A stretch of DNA of 61,719 bases from Acetobacter cerevisiae (GCF_001580535.1 NZ_LHZA01000146.1:1-61719), one strand, 5' to 3'. Shown: positions 45,346-61,600, counted from the stretch's first letter. Made by a program: numbers and translations. The notes: generated by a model not told the origin, from the letters alone.

Positions 45346-45915
45346 TCAGGCAGCAAAGGGCAGATCGAATGCTTTAAGAAGCGCCTTAGCTTCCGCATCC
45401 GTCTTTGCACTGGTCACGAACACCACGTCCATCCCACGAACTTCGTCCACTTTATCGTAGTCGATTTCCGGGAAAACGAGCTGCTCTTTCAGACCGAGAG
45501 CAAAGTTACCGCGTCCGTCAAATCCCTTGTTTGCCGGCAGACCACGGAAATCGCGAATGCGGGGCATTGCGATCGTGACCAGACGGTCAAGGAATTCATA
45601 CATCTGCGCACGACGCAGCGTAACTTTACAACCAATCGGCAGACCTTCACGGATCTTAAAGCCCGCGATTGCTTTTTTAGCAACAGTCTTGACCGGCTTC
45701 TGACCTGCAATCAGCGTCATTTCAGCAACAGCAGCGTCCAGTTTCTTCTGGTCGCCCGCAGCTTCACCAACGCCCATATTCAGGACAATTTTTTCCAGCC
45801 GAGGAACCTGCATGATATTTTTGTAACCGAACTGCTCGCGCAGCTTGGCACGCAGTTCGGCTTCATAACGTTCCTGCATACGAGGAACGGAACGAACGCC
45901 CTTAGACTCACTCAT
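45346..45915 (-). CDS. rplE: 50S ribosomal protein L5
   Basis: From the ATG at 45915 (SD GGGGGCG) the protein has 189 residues: [20 protein letters not shown], then [20 protein letters not shown], the L5 signature. A longer frame to 45936 runs back into rplX. L5 holds 5S rRNA and touches P-site tRNA. Confidence 0.97.
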   Translation of the reverse strand: MSESKGVRSVPRMQERYEAELRAKLREQFGYKNIMQVPRLEKIVLNMGVGEAAGDQKKLDAAVAEMTLIAGQKPVKTVAKKAIAGFKIREGLPIGCKVTLRRAQMYEFLDRLVTIAMPRIRDFRGLPANKGFDGRGNFALGLKEQLVFPEIDYDKVDEVRGMDVVFVTSAKTDAEAKALLKAFDLPFAA

Positions 45916-45925
45916 TCTCGCCCCC

Positions 45926-46246
45926 TCAGCCTTCAATCACTTCGCCGGTTGCTTTCGCAACACGAACTTTCCGTCCGTCTTCAAGAACGCGGAACCCAAC
46001 GCGGGTCGGCTTCTTGGAGGCCGGATCGATCAGTTTCAGATTTGACAGATGAATCGGGGCTTCACGCGTGATGATGCCGCCCTCTTCACCCATGCGCGTT
46101 GCTTTCTGATGACGCTTGATCATTGCAACGCCACGCACAATCGCACGATTTTCAGCCGGGCGGACGGAAAGAACTTCACCCTGGGTCCCTTTGGAGGAAC
46201 CGCTGATGACAACAACCGTATCGCCTTTTTTAATGCGAGCAGCCAT
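45926..46246 (-). CDS. rplX: 50S ribosomal protein L24
   Basis: The 106 residues begin [20 protein letters not shown], the KOW motif of L24, and include [21 protein letters not shown]24 starts large-subunit assembly. It begins directly at the end of rplN. Confidence 0.98.
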   Translation of the reverse strand: MAARIKKGDTVVVISGSSKGTQGEVLSVRPAENRAIVRGVAMIKRHQKATRMGEEGGIITREAPIHLSNLKLIDPASKKPTRVGFRVLEDGRKVRVAKATGEVIEG

Positions 46247-46615
46247 TTATAGAACCTCCGGCGCCAGAGAGATAATTTTCATGAACTTGCGCGCACGCAG
46301 TTCACGAACAACCGGGCCGAAGATACGGGTGCCGATCGGCTCCTGCTGCTTGTTAATCAGCACAGCAGCATTCTTATCGAAACGGATGGCGCTCCCGTCG
46401 GGGCGACGAACCGGATAAGAGGTACGCACGATAACAGCTTGGTGTACGTCGCCTTTTTTCACCTTCCCGCGGGGGATGGCTTCCTTGACAGACACGACGA
46501 TCACGTCGCCGACCGAGGCGGATTTCCGTTTGGAACCGCCCAGCACCTTGATGCACTGCACCTGACGCGCACCAGAATTGTCGGCCACGTCGAGGTTGGT
46601 CTCGGGATGGATCAT
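46247..46615 (-). CDS. rplN: 50S ribosomal protein L14
   Basis: The 122 residues are a standard L14: [20 protein letters not shown], then [19 protein letters not shown] and a C-terminal [22 protein letters not shown] in which the residues that meet the subunit interface are conserved. It lies 18 bp after rpsQ. Confidence 0.98.
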   Translation of the reverse strand: MIHPETNLDVADNSGARQVQCIKVLGGSKRKSASVGDVIVVSVKEAIPRGKVKKGDVHQAVIVRTSYPVRRPDGSAIRFDKNAAVLINKQQEPIGTRIFGPVVRELRARKFMKIISLAPEVL

Positions 46616-46633
46616 GATCTAGATATCCTTACC

Positions 46634-46906
46634 TTACGCCGACACGCCAGCGGAGGACGCATCAACAACCTCACCGTTGCGTGCCACCACGGCCCACGTC
46701 TTGCGCCGGGAAATCGGTGTGCATTCGATGATGCGCACGGTATCGCCCACTTTGCAGACATTCTCTTCATCATGCGCTGCATATTTCTTAGAGCGACGGA
46801 TGAACTTCTTATACAGCGGATGCATGACGCGACGATCGACAAGAACCGTTACGGTCTTGTCCATCTTGTCGCTGGTCACACGTCCGGTAAGGACGCGCCT
46901 TGGCAT
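46634..46906 (-). CDS. rpsQ: 30S ribosomal protein S17
   Basis: From the ATG at 46906 (SD GGGAG) it has 90 residues: [20 protein letters not shown], then a basic OB fold. An open frame to 47017 lies inside rpmC and is not used. The C-terminus [11 protein letters not shown] is longer than in E. coli. Confidence 0.97.
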   Translation of the reverse strand: MPRRVLTGRVTSDKMDKTVTVLVDRRVMHPLYKKFIRRSKKYAAHDEENVCKVGDTVRIIECTPISRRKTWAVVARNGEVVDASSAGVSA

Positions 46907-46919
46907 CGTCCAACTCCCT

Positions 46920-47159
46920 TCAGGAAATGGCAGCAGATGTTTTCGCACCTGCCGCAGACTTCTCAGTATTCTGCGCGACGATCGTTTTGATGCGCGCAAT
47001 TTCACGACGGACCACACGAATGCGGCTCTGGCCTTCGTTCTGCCCGGTTGCCTGCTGGAACCGGAGATTGAGCTGTTCGCGCTTCAGTTCGAGCAGAAGC
47101 GCGTTCAGTTCATCGGCCGTTTTGGCACGCAGGTCAGCGGGCTTTGTTGCCTTCGCCAT
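46920..47159 (-). CDS. rpmC: 50S ribosomal protein L29
   Basis: From the ATG at 47159 it has 79 residues. ATGs at 47168 and 47174 in the same frame are possible, but the SD GGAG fits 47159. The helical hairpin has [20 protein letters not shown], the L29 signature. It lies at the tunnel exit, where trigger factor and SRP bind. It starts one base after the rplP stop. Confidence 0.95.
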   Translation of the reverse strand: MAKATKPADLRAKTADELNALLLELKREQLNLRFQQATGQNEGQSRIRVVRREIARIKTIVAQNTEKSAAGAKTSAAIS

Positions 47160-47160
47160 C

Positions 47161-47577
47161 TTACGCATCTCCAATTCGGGTCACAAATTTCGTCTTAATC
47201 GGCAGCTTTGCTGCACCGAGAGCCAGCGCTTCACGCGCGATCTCGGGCGGCACGCCTTCGATTTCAAACAAAATGCGACCGGGTTTCACACGGGCCACCC
47301 AGTATTCGGGAGATCCCTTGCCCGACCCCATACGCACTTCTGCAGGCTTTGTCGAGACCGGAAGGTCAGGGAAAATACGAATCCACACGCGACCTGCACG
47401 TTTCATCGCCCTGGTGATAGCCCGACGAGAGGCTTCAATCTGCCGTGCGGTGATACGTTCGGGCTGAAGAGCCTTCAGACCAAACGTACCGAAGTTGAGC
47501 GTCGTACCGCTTTTGGCCAGGCCGTGAATACGACCTTTGTGAGCCTTACGGAATTTAGTTCGCTTCGGAGAGAGCAT
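47161..47577 (-). CDS. rplP: 50S ribosomal protein L16
   Basis: The 138 residues begin [20 protein letters not shown] and continue to [20 protein letters not shown], the L16 signature near the A site. The arginine hydroxylated in some bacteria lies in this loop region. It lies 18 bp after rpsC. Confidence 0.98.
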   Translation of the reverse strand: MLSPKRTKFRKAHKGRIHGLAKSGTTLNFGTFGLKALQPERITARQIEASRRAITRAMKRAGRVWIRIFPDLPVSTKPAEVRMGSGKGSPEYWVARVKPGRILFEIEGVPPEIAREALALGAAKLPIKTKFVTRIGDA

Positions 47578-47595
47578 TGTCTTCTATCCTTCGCC

Positions 47596-48273
47596 TCAGC
47601 GCTGAGGGGCCTGCTCGGCCGCCCGGCGGTCCTGAGCCAGTGGGTCATGGGCCAGGATCTCACCTTTGAAGATCCACACCTTCACACCGCAAGCGCCATA
47701 CGTGGTCTGTGCAGTAGCCGTCCCGTAATCGATATCAGCACGGAGCGTATGCAGCGGCACACGACCTTCACGATACCATTCGATACGAGCGATTTCTGCG
47801 CCACCCAGACGACCGGAACAGTTGATCCGGATCCCCTGTGCACCCAGACGCATAGCGGACTGCACGGCGCGCTTCATGGCGCGACGGAAAGCCACACGAC
47901 GTTCGAGCTGCTGAGCAATGTTGTCAGCCACCAGAGTTGCGTCGATTTCCGGCTTGCGGATCTCAACAATGTTGAGAGCCACTTCCGTACCGGCCATTTT
48001 GGTCAGCTCTTTGCGCAGAGCATCGATGTCCTGGCCTTTTTTACCGATCACAACGCCCGGACGAGCCGCATAGATGGTAACGCGCGGCTTTTTAGCCGGG
48101 CGTTCGATCACAACGCGGGACACGCCAGCACCAGACAGCTTGCGACGCAGGAAAGCGCGCAGCTTCAGGTCTTCGTGCAGCAGACGAGAATAGTCGGAGT
48201 CAGCGTACCAACGGCTATCCCAGGTGCGATTGATTCCGAGCCGCAGCCCGATTGGATTGACTTTATGTCCCAT
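47596..48273 (-). CDS. rpsC: 30S ribosomal protein S3
   Basis: The 225 residues hold the KH domain ([20 protein letters not shown]) and the C-terminal half with [21 protein letters not shown]3 lines the mRNA entry. It lies 3 bp after rplV. Confidence 0.98.
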   Translation of the reverse strand: MGHKVNPIGLRLGINRTWDSRWYADSDYSRLLHEDLKLRAFLRRKLSGAGVSRVVIERPAKKPRVTIYAARPGVVIGKKGQDIDALRKELTKMAGTEVALNIVEIRKPEIDATLVADNIAQQLERRVAFRRAMKRAVQSAMRLGAQGIRINCSGRLGGAEIARIEWYREGRVPLHTLRADIDYGTATAQTTYGACGVKVWIFKGEILAHDPLAQDRRAAEQAPQR

Positions 48274-48276
48274 ACG

Positions 48277-48687
48277 TCAGGCCGCCTTCTGCTCAGGAGA
48301 AGCTGCTTCGGGCTCCGGAGCCCGCTCGGCAACAACAATCTTCAGATGGCTGAAGAACTTTTCCACACGGGCGGAACGACCACGGCCACGCGCATGGAAA
48401 CGACGCATGACAATAGACTTTCCGACCTCAGCCGTCTTCACAACCAGCTGGTCAACGTCCAGCTGATGATTGTTCTCGGCATTAGCAATCGCACTTTCCA
48501 GGGTCTTTTTGACTTCCTGGGCAATGCGACGCTTGGAGAACGTCAAGGTTGCGACAGCCTGAGACGCAGGCTTGTTGCGGATAAGACCCGCAACAAGGTT
48601 CAACTTGCGGGGACTAACCCGGATGTTGCGCGTAATCGCCTGCGCTTCTGTTTCCGCGAGCGTGCGCGGATGCTTCGGCTTGCTCAT
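48277..48687 (-). CDS. rplV: 50S ribosomal protein L22
   Basis: From the ATG at 48687 it has 136 residues, with the tunnel loop in [20 protein letters not shown]. An ATG at 48720 would lie within rpsS and is less likely. The C-terminal 20 residues are Ala/Glu-rich. The macrolide-linked tunnel loop seems normal by eye. Confidence 0.96.
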   Translation of the reverse strand: MSKPKHPRTLAETEAQAITRNIRVSPRKLNLVAGLIRNKPASQAVATLTFSKRRIAQEVKKTLESAIANAENNHQLDVDQLVVKTAEVGKSIVMRRFHARGRGRSARVEKFFSHLKIVVAERAPEPEAASPEQKAA

Positions 48688-48688
48688 C

Positions 48689-48967
48689 TTAGCCCCGCTT
48701 CGACTTCTTGTCGGCCCCATGCCCGTGGAATGTACGGGTGGGAGAAAATTCGCCGAACTTGTGTCCGACCATATTCTCCGTCACCTGCACGGGCAGGAAC
48801 TTCTGACCATTATAAACACCGAACGTCAAACCAACGAACTGCGGAAGGATCGTAGAACGACGTGACCAGATCTTGATCACTTCATTACGACCCGACGCGC
48901 GGGACGTTTCAGCTTTGCTCAGCAGATACCCGTCGACGAACGGGCCTTTCCAGACGGAACGTGCCAT
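48689..48967 (-). CDS. rpsS: 30S ribosomal protein S19
   Basis: The 92 residues begin [20 protein letters not shown] and end with a tail rich in Lys and Arg. The region with [20 protein letters not shown] is the family's signature. S19 lies in the head of the 30S. It lies 13 bp after rplB. Confidence 0.98.
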   Translation of the reverse strand: MARSVWKGPFVDGYLLSKAETSRASGRNEVIKIWSRRSTILPQFVGLTFGVYNGQKFLPVQVTENMVGHKFGEFSPTRTFHGHGADKKSKRG

Positions 48968-48980
48968 CTTCTATTGCCCC

Positions 48981-49811
48981 TTACTTGCCGGTCTTCCGAC
49001 GACGGATAATCAGACTGTCCGTACGCTTGTTGACCCGAGTTTTGTAACCTTTGGTAGGCTTGCCCCACGGCGTAACCGGATGACGGCCACCAGAGGTGCG
49101 GCCTTCACCACCACCATGCGGATGGTCGACCGGGTTCATCACAACACCGCGGTTATGCGGACGACGACCCAGCCAGCGCGCACGGCCAGCCTTACCCATG
49201 TGCTGGTTCATGTTGTCCGGGTTGGAGACTGCCCCAACCGTGGCCATGCATTCACCGCGCACAACACGCAGTTCACCAGACTGCAGCTTGATCTGTGCAT
49301 AGCCGGCATCTTTACCAACCAGCTGTGCATACGTCCCGGCAGAGCGGGCCAGCTTGCCACCAGCACCCTGCTTCAGTTCGATGTTATGCACGATCGTGCC
49401 AACCGGGATGGATGCCAGCGGCATCGCGTTACCCGGCTTGATGTCAACACGTGTGCCAGCGATGACATTGTCACCAACTTTCAGACGCTGCGGTGCCAGG
49501 ATGTAAGCCAGCTCACCGTCTTCGTACTTCACCAGCGCGATGAAGGCGGTACGGTTGGGGTCATATTCCAGACGCTCAACCGTGCCCAGCACATCAAATT
49601 TACGACGCTTGAAGTCGACATAACGGTAAGACTGCTTGTGCCCGCCGCCACGGAAACGAGACGTAGTGCGACCGTTATTGTTACGACCACCCGTCTTGTT
49701 TTTGCCTTCCGTCAGCTGCTTGACCGGCTTACCCTTCCAGAGGTCGGAACGATCGATCAGAACCGTACCACGAAGGCTCGGCGTGACGGGATTAAAGTGC
49801 TTCAGTGCCAT
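48981..49811 (-). CDS. rplB: 50S ribosomal protein L2
   Basis: The 276 residues carry the L2 landmarks [20 protein letters not shown] and the C-terminal [20 protein letters not shown], including the histidine near the peptidyl-transferase centre. It lies 16 bp after rplW. Confidence 0.98.
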   Translation of the reverse strand: MALKHFNPVTPSLRGTVLIDRSDLWKGKPVKQLTEGKNKTGGRNNNGRTTSRFRGGGHKQSYRYVDFKRRKFDVLGTVERLEYDPNRTAFIALVKYEDGELAYILAPQRLKVGDNVIAGTRVDIKPGNAMPLASIPVGTIVHNIELKQGAGGKLARSAGTYAQLVGKDAGYAQIKLQSGELRVVRGECMATVGAVSNPDNMNQHMGKAGRARWLGRRPHNRGVVMNPVDHPHGGGEGRTSGGRHPVTPWGKPTKGYKTRVNKRTDSLIIRRRKTGK

Positions 49812-49827
49812 TTGTTCCTACCCCACG

Positions 49828-50163
49828 TCACGCCAGTTTGGCGGTAAGGTCGATGGACTGACCTTCCGCAAGCTGGACGAACGCCTTCTTGATATCAGAA
49901 CGCTGCCCCAGACGCCCCTTGAAGCGCTTGGTCTTGCCCTTCTGGACAAGCGTGTTAACGCCAACGACCTTGACGCCGAACAGTGTTTCCACAGCCACTT
50001 TGATTTCAGGCTTGGTTGCAGAGATCGCAACCTTGAAAGCAACCTGATTTTTCTCTGAAAGCGCAGTTGCCTTCTCGGTGATCAGCGGAGAACGAACAAT
50101 GTCGTACATCGCTTCCCGAGAAAGACGCTCGGCTTTCTTGCGCAGAGCAAGAATGTTCGTCAT
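49828..50163 (-). CDS. rplW: 50S ribosomal protein L23
   Basis: The 111 residues have a 20-residue lead ([20 protein letters not shown]) before the L23 core [20 protein letters not shown]. The lead is longer than in E. coli. The ATG at 50163 overlaps the rplD stop by 4 bp, which supports this start. L23 is the tunnel-exit docking site for SRP and trigger factor. Confidence 0.97.
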   Translation of the reverse strand: MTNILALRKKAERLSREAMYDIVRSPLITEKATALSEKNQVAFKVAISATKPEIKVAVETLFGVKVVGVNTLVQKGKTKRFKGRLGQRSDIKKAFVQLAEGQSIDLTAKLA

Positions 50164-50774
50164 GCCAGGCGCTCCTTCAGACCCTCGAGGCCAGCCTGGG
50201 TAATTGCCAGGACCTCGTGATTAAGAATGTCATAAACGTTGGCACCGATTGTCGGCAGGACATCAATGCGCGGCAGGTTGCTTGCTGCGCGCAGGAAGTC
50301 TTCATCAACAGCGGCGTCAACAATCAGGGCAGACGTCCAGCCAAGCGTTTTCAGCTTTGCAGCCAGTTCGCTCGTGCGTGCCACACCAGAAGCAGACTGA
50401 AGAACAACCAGCTTGCCTTCTTTTGCCTTCTGGGACAGCGCAGAAATCAGACCCAGACGACGCACCTTCTTGGGAAGGTCGTAGCCATGATCACGCACAA
50501 CCGGACCATGGACAGCGCCACCGGTACGATACTGCGGCGCACGGAGAGAACCCTGACGGGCGCTACCGGTGCCTTTCTGGCGGTACGGCTTCTTGGTCGT
50601 GCCGGACACTTCGCCCATGCCTTTGACCTTATGCGTACCAGCGCGGCGCTTAGCCAACTGCCAGTGCACAACACGCGCCATGATGTCATTGCGCGGTGCT
50701 ACGGAGAACAGCGCCTCGGGGAGCGTTGCAGAACCTGCGGTGCCGTTATCAAGCGTTTTGATTTCGATTTCCAT
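50160..50774 (-). CDS. rplD: 50S ribosomal protein L4
   Basis: The 204 residues have the tunnel loop ([20 protein letters not shown], then [10 protein letters not shown]). In E. coli L4 also represses the S10 operon; whether this is so here is unknown. It lies 4 bp after rplC and overlaps rplW. Confidence 0.98.
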   Translation of the reverse strand: MEIEIKTLDNGTAGSATLPEALFSVAPRNDIMARVVHWQLAKRRAGTHKVKGMGEVSGTTKKPYRQKGTGSARQGSLRAPQYRTGGAVHGPVVRDHGYDLPKKVRRLGLISALSQKAKEGKLVVLQSASGVARTSELAAKLKTLGWTSALIVDAAVDEDFLRAASNLPRIDVLPTIGANVYDILNHEVLAITQAGLEGLKERLA

Positions 50775-50778
50775 GACC

Positions 50779-51462
50779 TCAGCCCTCCGCCGTCACGAGA
50801 GCGGCCGGGTAAGGCGCATCGACATGGCGGGCTTTTTTAATCGCATCACGGACCAGAACGACACCGTTTTTAGCTCCGGGAACGGAACCACGGATCATGA
50901 TCAGGTTCTTTTCCGGATCGATCGCAGCAATTTCAAGATTCAGCGTGGTAATACGCTCATCGCCAAGGTGGCCAGCCATCTTCTTGTTCTTGAAGGTCTT
51001 GCCGGGATCCTGACGGTTACCGGTAGAACCATGTGAACGGTGAGAGATGGATACGCCGTGGGAGGCTTCCAGACCGGCAAAGTTCCAGCGCTTCATGGCG
51101 CCTGCGAACCCTTTACCCTTGCTGGTGCCTGTCACGTCGACTTTCTGCCCCACAACAAAGTGAGCTGCGGACAGAGAAGCACCGATGTCCAGCGTAGCAT
51201 CGTCAGCTACACGGAATTCAGCCAGCTTCTTCTTCGGCTCTACCTTTGTGCGGGCAAAATGGCCGCGGTTCGGCTTAGAGACATTTTTTACCTTGGCTTT
51301 GCCCATACCCAGCTGAACGGCTGTGTAGCCATCCCGCTCCTGGGTGCGGACATCAACCACCTGCACGGAATCCACATGCAGGACGGTAACGGGCACATGT
51401 GTGCCATCTTCCTTGAACAGTCGGGACATGCCCAACTTTTTTGCGATCAATCCGGTGCGCAT
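50779..51462 (-). CDS. rplC: 50S ribosomal protein L3
   Basis: From the ATG at 51462 it has 227 residues, starting [20 protein letters not shown], which matches L3. A longer frame to 51492 lies within rpsJ. The region [20 protein letters not shown] and the loop with [20 protein letters not shown] are conserved. It reaches toward the peptidyl-transferase centre. Confidence 0.97.
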   Translation of the reverse strand: MRTGLIAKKLGMSRLFKEDGTHVPVTVLHVDSVQVVDVRTQERDGYTAVQLGMGKAKVKNVSKPNRGHFARTKVEPKKKLAEFRVADDATLDIGASLSAAHFVVGQKVDVTGTSKGKGFAGAMKRWNFAGLEASHGVSISHRSHGSTGNRQDPGKTFKNKKMAGHLGDERITTLNLEIAAIDPEKNLIMIRGSVPGAKNGVVLVRDAIKKARHVDAPYPAALVTAEG

Positions 51463-51472
51463 CGTCTGGACC

Positions 51473-51781
51473 TTAAAGTTTGATCTCGACATCCACGCCA
51501 GCGGCGAGGTCGAGTTTCATGAGAGCGTCCACGGTCTGCGGAGTCGGCTCGACAATATCGAGCAGGCGGCGATGAGTCCGAATTTCGAACTGTTCGCGGC
51601 TCTTCTTATCCACGTGGGGAGAGCGGTTCACTGTAAACCGCTCGATATGCGTCGGCAGCGGGATAGGACCCCGAACCCGCGCACCCGTACGCTTCGCCGT
51701 ATTGACGATCTCTTTCGTGCTGTTATCGAGAACACGATGATCGTACGCCTTCAGGCGAATGCGGATGTTCTGGTTGTCCAT
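51473..51781 (-). CDS. rpsJ: 30S ribosomal protein S10
   Basis: The 102 residues hold the S10 signature around [20 protein letters not shown] and [15 protein letters not shown]10 (NusE) also takes part in antitermination. It is the first gene after tuf, with a 104-bp gap that holds GC-rich hairpins and may hold the S10 operon promoter. Confidence 0.98.
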   Translation of the reverse strand: MDNQNIRIRLKAYDHRVLDNSTKEIVNTAKRTGARVRGPIPLPTHIERFTVNRSPHVDKKSREQFEIRTHRRLLDIVEPTPQTVDALMKLDLAAGVDVEIKL

Positions 51782-51835
51782 TGTTTCTTAGTCCAACACT
51801 TTACTGGTCCGGGGTAACCCGGCCGCCAAGTAAGA

Positions 51836-51859
51836 CCCCGGCCGAAGACTCAGCCGGGG
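51836..51859 (-). terminator. GC-rich hairpin after tuf
   Basis: CCCCGGC (51836-51842) and GCCGGGG (51853-51859) pair around 10 nt. The T-run behind it on the minus strand is poor, so it may only reduce read-through from tuf into the S10 operon. A second repeat (CCGGG-GTAA-CCCGG-like) lies near 51809-51822. Confidence 0.45.
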
Positions 51860-51885
51860 CCATCCAGTCCTAGGCTTCTAACCGA

Positions 51886-53076
51886 TTACTCGGTGATAGA
51901 AGCAACCACGCCGGCACCAACGGTGCGGCCACCTTCGCGAATAGCGAAACGCAGGCCTTCATCCATGGCGATCGGAGCGATCAGTTCAACATCCATGGCG
52001 CAGTTATCGCCAGGCATGACCATTTCCGTACCTTCCGGCAGGTGAACAACGCCGGTGACGTCGGTCGTGCGGAAATAGAACTGCGGACGATAGTTGGTGA
52101 AGAACGGCGTGTGACGGCCACCTTCATCCTTCGTCAGGATGTAAGCTTCAGCTTTGAACTTCTTATGCGGGGTGATGGAGCCCGGCTTAGCCAGAACCTG
52201 ACCACGCTCAACATCTTCACGCTTCGTGCCACGCACCAGCGCACCGATGTTGTCACCAGCTTCACCACGATCGAGCAGCTTGCGGAACATTTCAACGCCC
52301 GTAACGGTCGTCTTAACGGTGTCCTTCAGGCCGACGATTTCAACTTCGTCACCCACGTTCACAACGCCACGCTCGACACGGCCCGTCACCACGGTGCCAC
52401 GACCGGAGATGGAGAACACGTCTTCGATCGGCATCAGGAACGGACGGTCAACCGGACGTTCCGGCTGCGGGATGTAGGAGTCGACCGCATCCATCAGATC
52501 CTTAACGCGGTTTTCACCGACTTCTGGATCACCATCTTCCAGAGTTACCAGAGCGGAACCCTTGATGATGGGGATATCGTCGCCAGGGAACTGATAGGAA
52601 GACAGAAGTTCACGAACTTCCATTTCAACCAGCTCAAGCAGTTCCGGATCATCAACCTGATCAACTTTGTTCAGGAAGACAACCAGAGCCGGCACACCGA
52701 CCTGACGAGCGAGCAGGATGTGCTCACGGGTCTGCGGCATCGGACCATCAGCTGCGGAAACCACGAGGATAGCGCCGTCCATCTGCGCTGCACCCGTGAT
52801 CATGTTCTTCACGTAGTCAGCATGTCCGGGGCAGTCGACGTGCGCGTAGTGACGCTTGTCGGTTTCATATTCCACGTGAGCCGTGGAGATGGTGATCCCA
52901 CGAGCGCGCTCTTCCGGAGCCGCATCGATCTGGTCGTATGCTTTAAAGTCAGCACCACCGGATTTTGCCAGCATCTTCGTGATAGCAGCCGTCAGAGACG
53001 TCTTGCCATGGTCAACGTGACCGATGGTGCCGATGTTGCAGTGCGGTTTATTCCGCTCAAATTTAGCCTTAGCCAT
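51886..53076 (-). CDS. tuf: elongation factor Tu
   Basis: The 396 residues have the GTPase motifs GHVDHGKT (19-26), DCPGH (81-85) and NKVD (136-139), then the two beta domains ending [11 protein letters not shown]. It brings aminoacyl-tRNA to the ribosome. It follows rpsG by 91 bp. In most bacteria fusA lies between the two; here it does not. A hairpin CACTCC / GGAGTG lies in the gap. Confidence 0.98.
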   Translation of the reverse strand: MAKAKFERNKPHCNIGTIGHVDHGKTSLTAAITKMLAKSGGADFKAYDQIDAAPEERARGITISTAHVEYETDKRHYAHVDCPGHADYVKNMITGAAQMDGAILVVSAADGPMPQTREHILLARQVGVPALVVFLNKVDQVDDPELLELVEMEVRELLSSYQFPGDDIPIIKGSALVTLEDGDPEVGENRVKDLMDAVDSYIPQPERPVDRPFLMPIEDVFSISGRGTVVTGRVERGVVNVGDEVEIVGLKDTVKTTVTGVEMFRKLLDRGEAGDNIGALVRGTKREDVERGQVLAKPGSITPHKKFKAEAYILTKDEGGRHTPFFTNYRPQFYFRTTDVTGVVHLPEGTEMVMPGDNCAMDVELIAPIAMDEGLRFAIREGGRTVGAGVVASITE

Positions 53077-53167
53077 TTCTCTACTCCATACCCCGAAAAC
53101 TTATCGGGATGCAGTTTTTAATAAGTCCGCCCCCACTCCACAAGGAGTGAATGCCACACCTAAAAGA

Positions 53168-53647
<480 letters not shown>

Positions 53648-53658
53648 TTAACTTCCTC

Positions 53659-54030
53659 TTACTTCGGACGCTTCGCGCCGTAGAGCGAACGCCGCTGACG
53701 ACGCTTAGCAATACCCTGGGTATCCAGGACACCGCGAAGGATGTGATAACGCACACCCGGAAGATCCTTTACACGACCCCCACGGATAAGCACGACGCTA
53801 TGTTCCTGAAGGTTGTGGCCTTCACCCGGAATATAACTCACCACCTCATAGCCGTTCGTCAGACGCACCTTTGCAACTTTACGCAGTGCGGAGTTCGGCT
53901 TTTTAGGCGTCGTCGTATAAACACGGGTGCAAACACCACGTTTCTGGGGGCAACTCTGCAGCGCGGGCACTTTGTTGCGCTTGACTGCAGGCTTGCGCCC
54001 CTTGGCAATGAGCTGGTTGATGGTCGGCAT
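53659..54030 (-). CDS. rpsL: 30S ribosomal protein S12
   Basis: The 123 residues are a typical S12. The streptomycin-linked lysines are unchanged: [10 protein letters not shown] (Lys43/44) and [11 protein letters not shown] (Lys88), and Asp89, methylthiolated in E. coli, is present. So no classical streptomycin-resistance change is seen. It heads the str operon, and its probable promoter lies about 200 bp upstream. Confidence 0.98.
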   Translation of the reverse strand: MPTINQLIAKGRKPAVKRNKVPALQSCPQKRGVCTRVYTTTPKKPNSALRKVAKVRLTNGYEVVSYIPGEGHNLQEHSVVLIRGGRVKDLPGVRYHILRGVLDTQGIAKRRQRRSLYGAKRPK

Positions 54031-54236
54031 GCGCCTTTCCCGATCCTTACACAGTTCGGCCGGCTAACCTTTTTATCGGCTGCCGACTGTCATTTGAAAA
54101 ACCCACCAGGCAACAACACCCGTGTGGGGCTATCTAGGCATCCGGCTCTAACTTTCCAGAGAAAGCCAACCGCATGCTTACACAAGAATTACGAATTTAC
54201 CTCCGCTCCGGCACGGGAGCAGAAGCTGAGGGCTGC

Positions 54237-54265
54237 TAACTACCTCTCCCCCCCCCTTAAGTCAA
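54237..54265 (-). promoter_or_regulatory. probable rpsL (str operon) promoter with nine-G spacer tract
   Basis: On the minus strand TTGACT (54260-54265) lies 17 bp before a poor -10, TAGTTA (54237-54242). The spacer contains nine G (plus-strand C at 54248-54256). A GANTC site lies just upstream at 54277-54281. The call rests on the -35 and position alone, so it is tentative. Confidence 0.4.
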
Positions 54266-54314
54266 GCGGGGTACGCGATTCTCGACCGCGAAAAGAAGAA
54301 AGAAGCCCTCACAT

Positions 54315-54348
54315 AAAAAGAAAGGGACCAGAGCATAGCCCTGATCCC
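54315..54348 (-). terminator. terminator of rpoBC
   Basis: On the minus strand GGGATCAGGGC pairs with GCTCTGGTCCC around a TAT loop (plus-strand 54324-54348), an 11-bp stem with two G-U pairs. TTTCTTTTT follows (plus A-rich 54315-54323). It separates rpoBC from rpsL. Confidence 0.8.
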
Positions 54349-54380
54349 TCCTCTTCTAACGTCTTAATGACGCCTGCTCT

Positions 54381-58556
<4,176 letters not shown>

Positions 58557-58649
58557 GTGCCGAAGCCCCCAAAGGGAAATGAGGAGCCGGAATCGTCATT
58601 CCGGCCTCCCCCTCAAAATAAAAACGGATCGTGCTGCTAAGGGTCACCT

Positions 58650-61600
58650 TTATTTGGCCCCCTGCTCCAGCTCAACATTCAGGCCAAGGGACTTCAGCTC
58701 CTTGATTAGAACGTTAAAGCTTTCCGGAATACCGGCTTCAAAGTCATCCTGCTCACGCACAATGGCTTCGTAGACCTTGGTTCGACCGGACACGTCATCC
58801 GATTTCACCGTCAGCATTTCCTGCAGCGTATACGCAGCACCATAGGCTTCCAGAGCCCAGACTTCCATTTCACCAAAGCGCTGACCACCGAACTGCGCCT
58901 TACCACCCAGCGGCTGCTGGGTCACAAGGGAGTACGGACCGATGGAACGAGCATGGATCTTATCATCCACAAGGTGATGCAGCTTGAGCATGTAGATGTA
59001 ACCAACCGTGGTCTTACGCTCAAACGGCTCGCCCGTGCGCCCGTCAATCAGCTGAGACTGACCGGATTTATGAACACCGGCTTTTTCAAGCATGGCTTCA
59101 ATATCCGGGATGGAGGCCCCATCGAACACCGGCGTTGCAATCGGCACGCCCTTGCGCAGATTGTTGCACAGCTCGGTCAGCTCGCGGTTGTCCATGTCGG
59201 CAATGGCTTCGTCATAGATATTCTGCCCATACACGTCTTTCAGACGATCCAGCAGTTCCTGACGCTTTTCACCAGTGCGCTGGTATTCATCCACCAGTTC
59301 ACCAATGCCACGACCAAGGTTGGCGCAAGCCCAGCCAAGATGCGTTTCCAGAATCTGCCCCACGTTCATACGTGACGGCACACCCAGCGGGTTCAGCACG
59401 ATATCCACAGACGTGCCATCTTCCAGGAAGGGCATGTCTTCAACAGGCACCACGCGAGAAACCACACCCTTGTTCCCGTGACGACCGGCCATTTTGTCAC
59501 CCGGCTGCAGCTTACGCTTCACCGCGACAAACACCTTGACCATCTTCATCACGCCGGGCGGCAGTTCATCACCGCGCTGAAGCTTTTCAACCTTACTTTC
59601 AAAGCGAGCCTGAATTTTTGCCACAGAGGCATCAAATTCACGACGCAGCGTTTCCAGCTCAGCCATGACCTCATCAGACGCCACAACAATGTTGCGCCAT
59701 GTGCCACGGAGGTTTTCGTCCAGAACTTCGTCCGTAATCACGGTGCCGGAGCGAATACCCTTGAAGCCGGCGCCAGCGGTCTGATCAAGCAGCTTTTCAC
59801 GCAGACGGCTGTAGAAGGAGCGTTCCTGAATGGCGCGCTCGTCATCACGGTCCTTGGACAGACGTTCGATTTCGGCGCGTTCAATCGCCATTGCACGTTC
59901 GTCCTTGTCCACGCCACGGCGTGAGAACACGCGGACGTCAACAATGGTGCCCGTCGTGCCGGGCGGCAGACGCAGAGACGTGTCACGCACGTCAGACGCT
60001 TTTTCACCGAAGATGGCGCGCAGAAGTTTTTCTTCCGGCGTCATCGGGCTTTCACCCTTCGGCGTGACCTTACCGATGAGGATATCACCGGGGTTCACTT
60101 CAGCACCGACGTAAACGATACCGGCTTCGTCCAGGTTACGCAGCGCTTCTTCACCCACGTTGGGGATATCACGCGTGATTTCTTCCTGACCCAGCTTGGT
60201 ATCACGCGCCATGACTTCGAATTCCTCGATATGGATCGAGGTAAACACGTCATCCTTCGCAATACGTTCGGAGATCAGGATGGAATCTTCGAAGTTGTAA
60301 CCGTTCCAGGGCATGAACGCGACAAGCGTGTTACGGCCCAGAGCCAGTTCACCCAGCTCCGTGGACGGACCATCGGCAATGATGTCACCAGCGCGAACCG
60401 TATCCCCAACATGCACCAGCGGACGCTGGTTGATGCAGGTGGACTGGTTGGAGCGGGAGTATTTCCGCAGACGATAGATATCAACGCCCTGCGTGGCCCC
60501 ATTCTCATCGGTTGCACGCACAACAATACGAGCACCGTCGATCTGATCCACAATACCCTGACGACGGGCAACAATTGTTGCACCGGAGTCATGAGCCACT
60601 GCGGCTTCCATCCCTGTGCCAACCAGCGGCGCATCAGAGCGCACCAGCGGCACAGCCTGACGCTGCATGTTGGAACCCATCAGTGCACGGTTCGCGTCAT
60701 CGTTCTCAAGGAACGGAATGAGCGCTGCAGCGACGGAAACCAGCTGCTTGGGAGAAACGTCACAAGCCGTCACTTCGGTCGGCGGCACGAGACGGAAGTC
60801 CCCGCCACGACGCACGGACACCAGATCACCCGTCAGGGTGCCATCAGCATCCTGCTTGGCGTCGGCCTGTGCCACCACCAGCTTTTCTTCTTCCATGGCG
60901 GAAAGATATTTCCAGCCATCCTGAAGAACGCCGTCCTTTACCAGGCGATACGGCGTTTCAATAAAGCCGTATTTGTTCACCTTGGCGTAAGTGGAGAGAG
61001 AGTTGATCAGACCGATGTTCGGGCCTTCCGGCGTTTCAATCGGGCAGATACGGCCATAGTGGGTCGGATGAACGTCACGGACTTCAAAGCCTGCGCGCTC
61101 ACGTGTCAGACCACCCGGGCCAAGTGCTGAGAGACGACGCTTATGCGTGACTTCAGACAGCGGGTTGGTCTGATCCATGAACTGGCTCAGCTGGGAAGAC
61201 CCGAAGAATTCACGCACAGCAGCAGCAGCAGGCTTCGCGTTGATCAGATCATGCGGCATGACCGTATCAATATCGACGGAGCCCATACGCTCACGAATAG
61301 CGCGTTCCATACGCAGCAGGCCAACGCGATACTGGTTTTCCATCAGTTCACCAACCGAGCGAACACGGCGGTTACCAAGGTTATCAATATCGTCGACCTG
61401 ACCGCGGCCGTCCTTCAGTTCACACATCACCTTGATGGTGCGCAGGATGTCTTCCTTGCGCAGCACGCGCACGGTATCCGGCACATCGATATCAAGGCGC
61501 ATGTTCATCTTCACACGACCGACCGAAGAGAGGTCATAACGGTCGGGATCGAAGAACAGACCATGGAACATGGCGTCAGCGGTTTCAGCCGTCGGCGGCT

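Larger units (their letters stand above)
54031..54380. other. non-coding region between rpoC and rpsL
   Basis: These 350 bases hold no gene. They contain the rpoC terminator (54315-54348), the likely rpsL promoter (54237-54265) and a leader of about 200 bases with no further clear element. A plus-strand open frame at 53743-54411 overlaps rpsL and is a shadow. Confidence 0.6.

Noticed and set aside
46900-48855. A 651-residue plus-strand open frame opposite rpmC-rpsS
   Set aside because: It is antisense to well-supported ribosomal protein genes, has no SD and shows no protein family; long antisense frames are common in GC-rich DNA.
60900-61300. Rifampicin-resistance changes in rpoB
   Set aside because: The classical Asp, His and Ser positions are unchanged. 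The Thr in DQTNPL instead of Asn is not a known resistance change.
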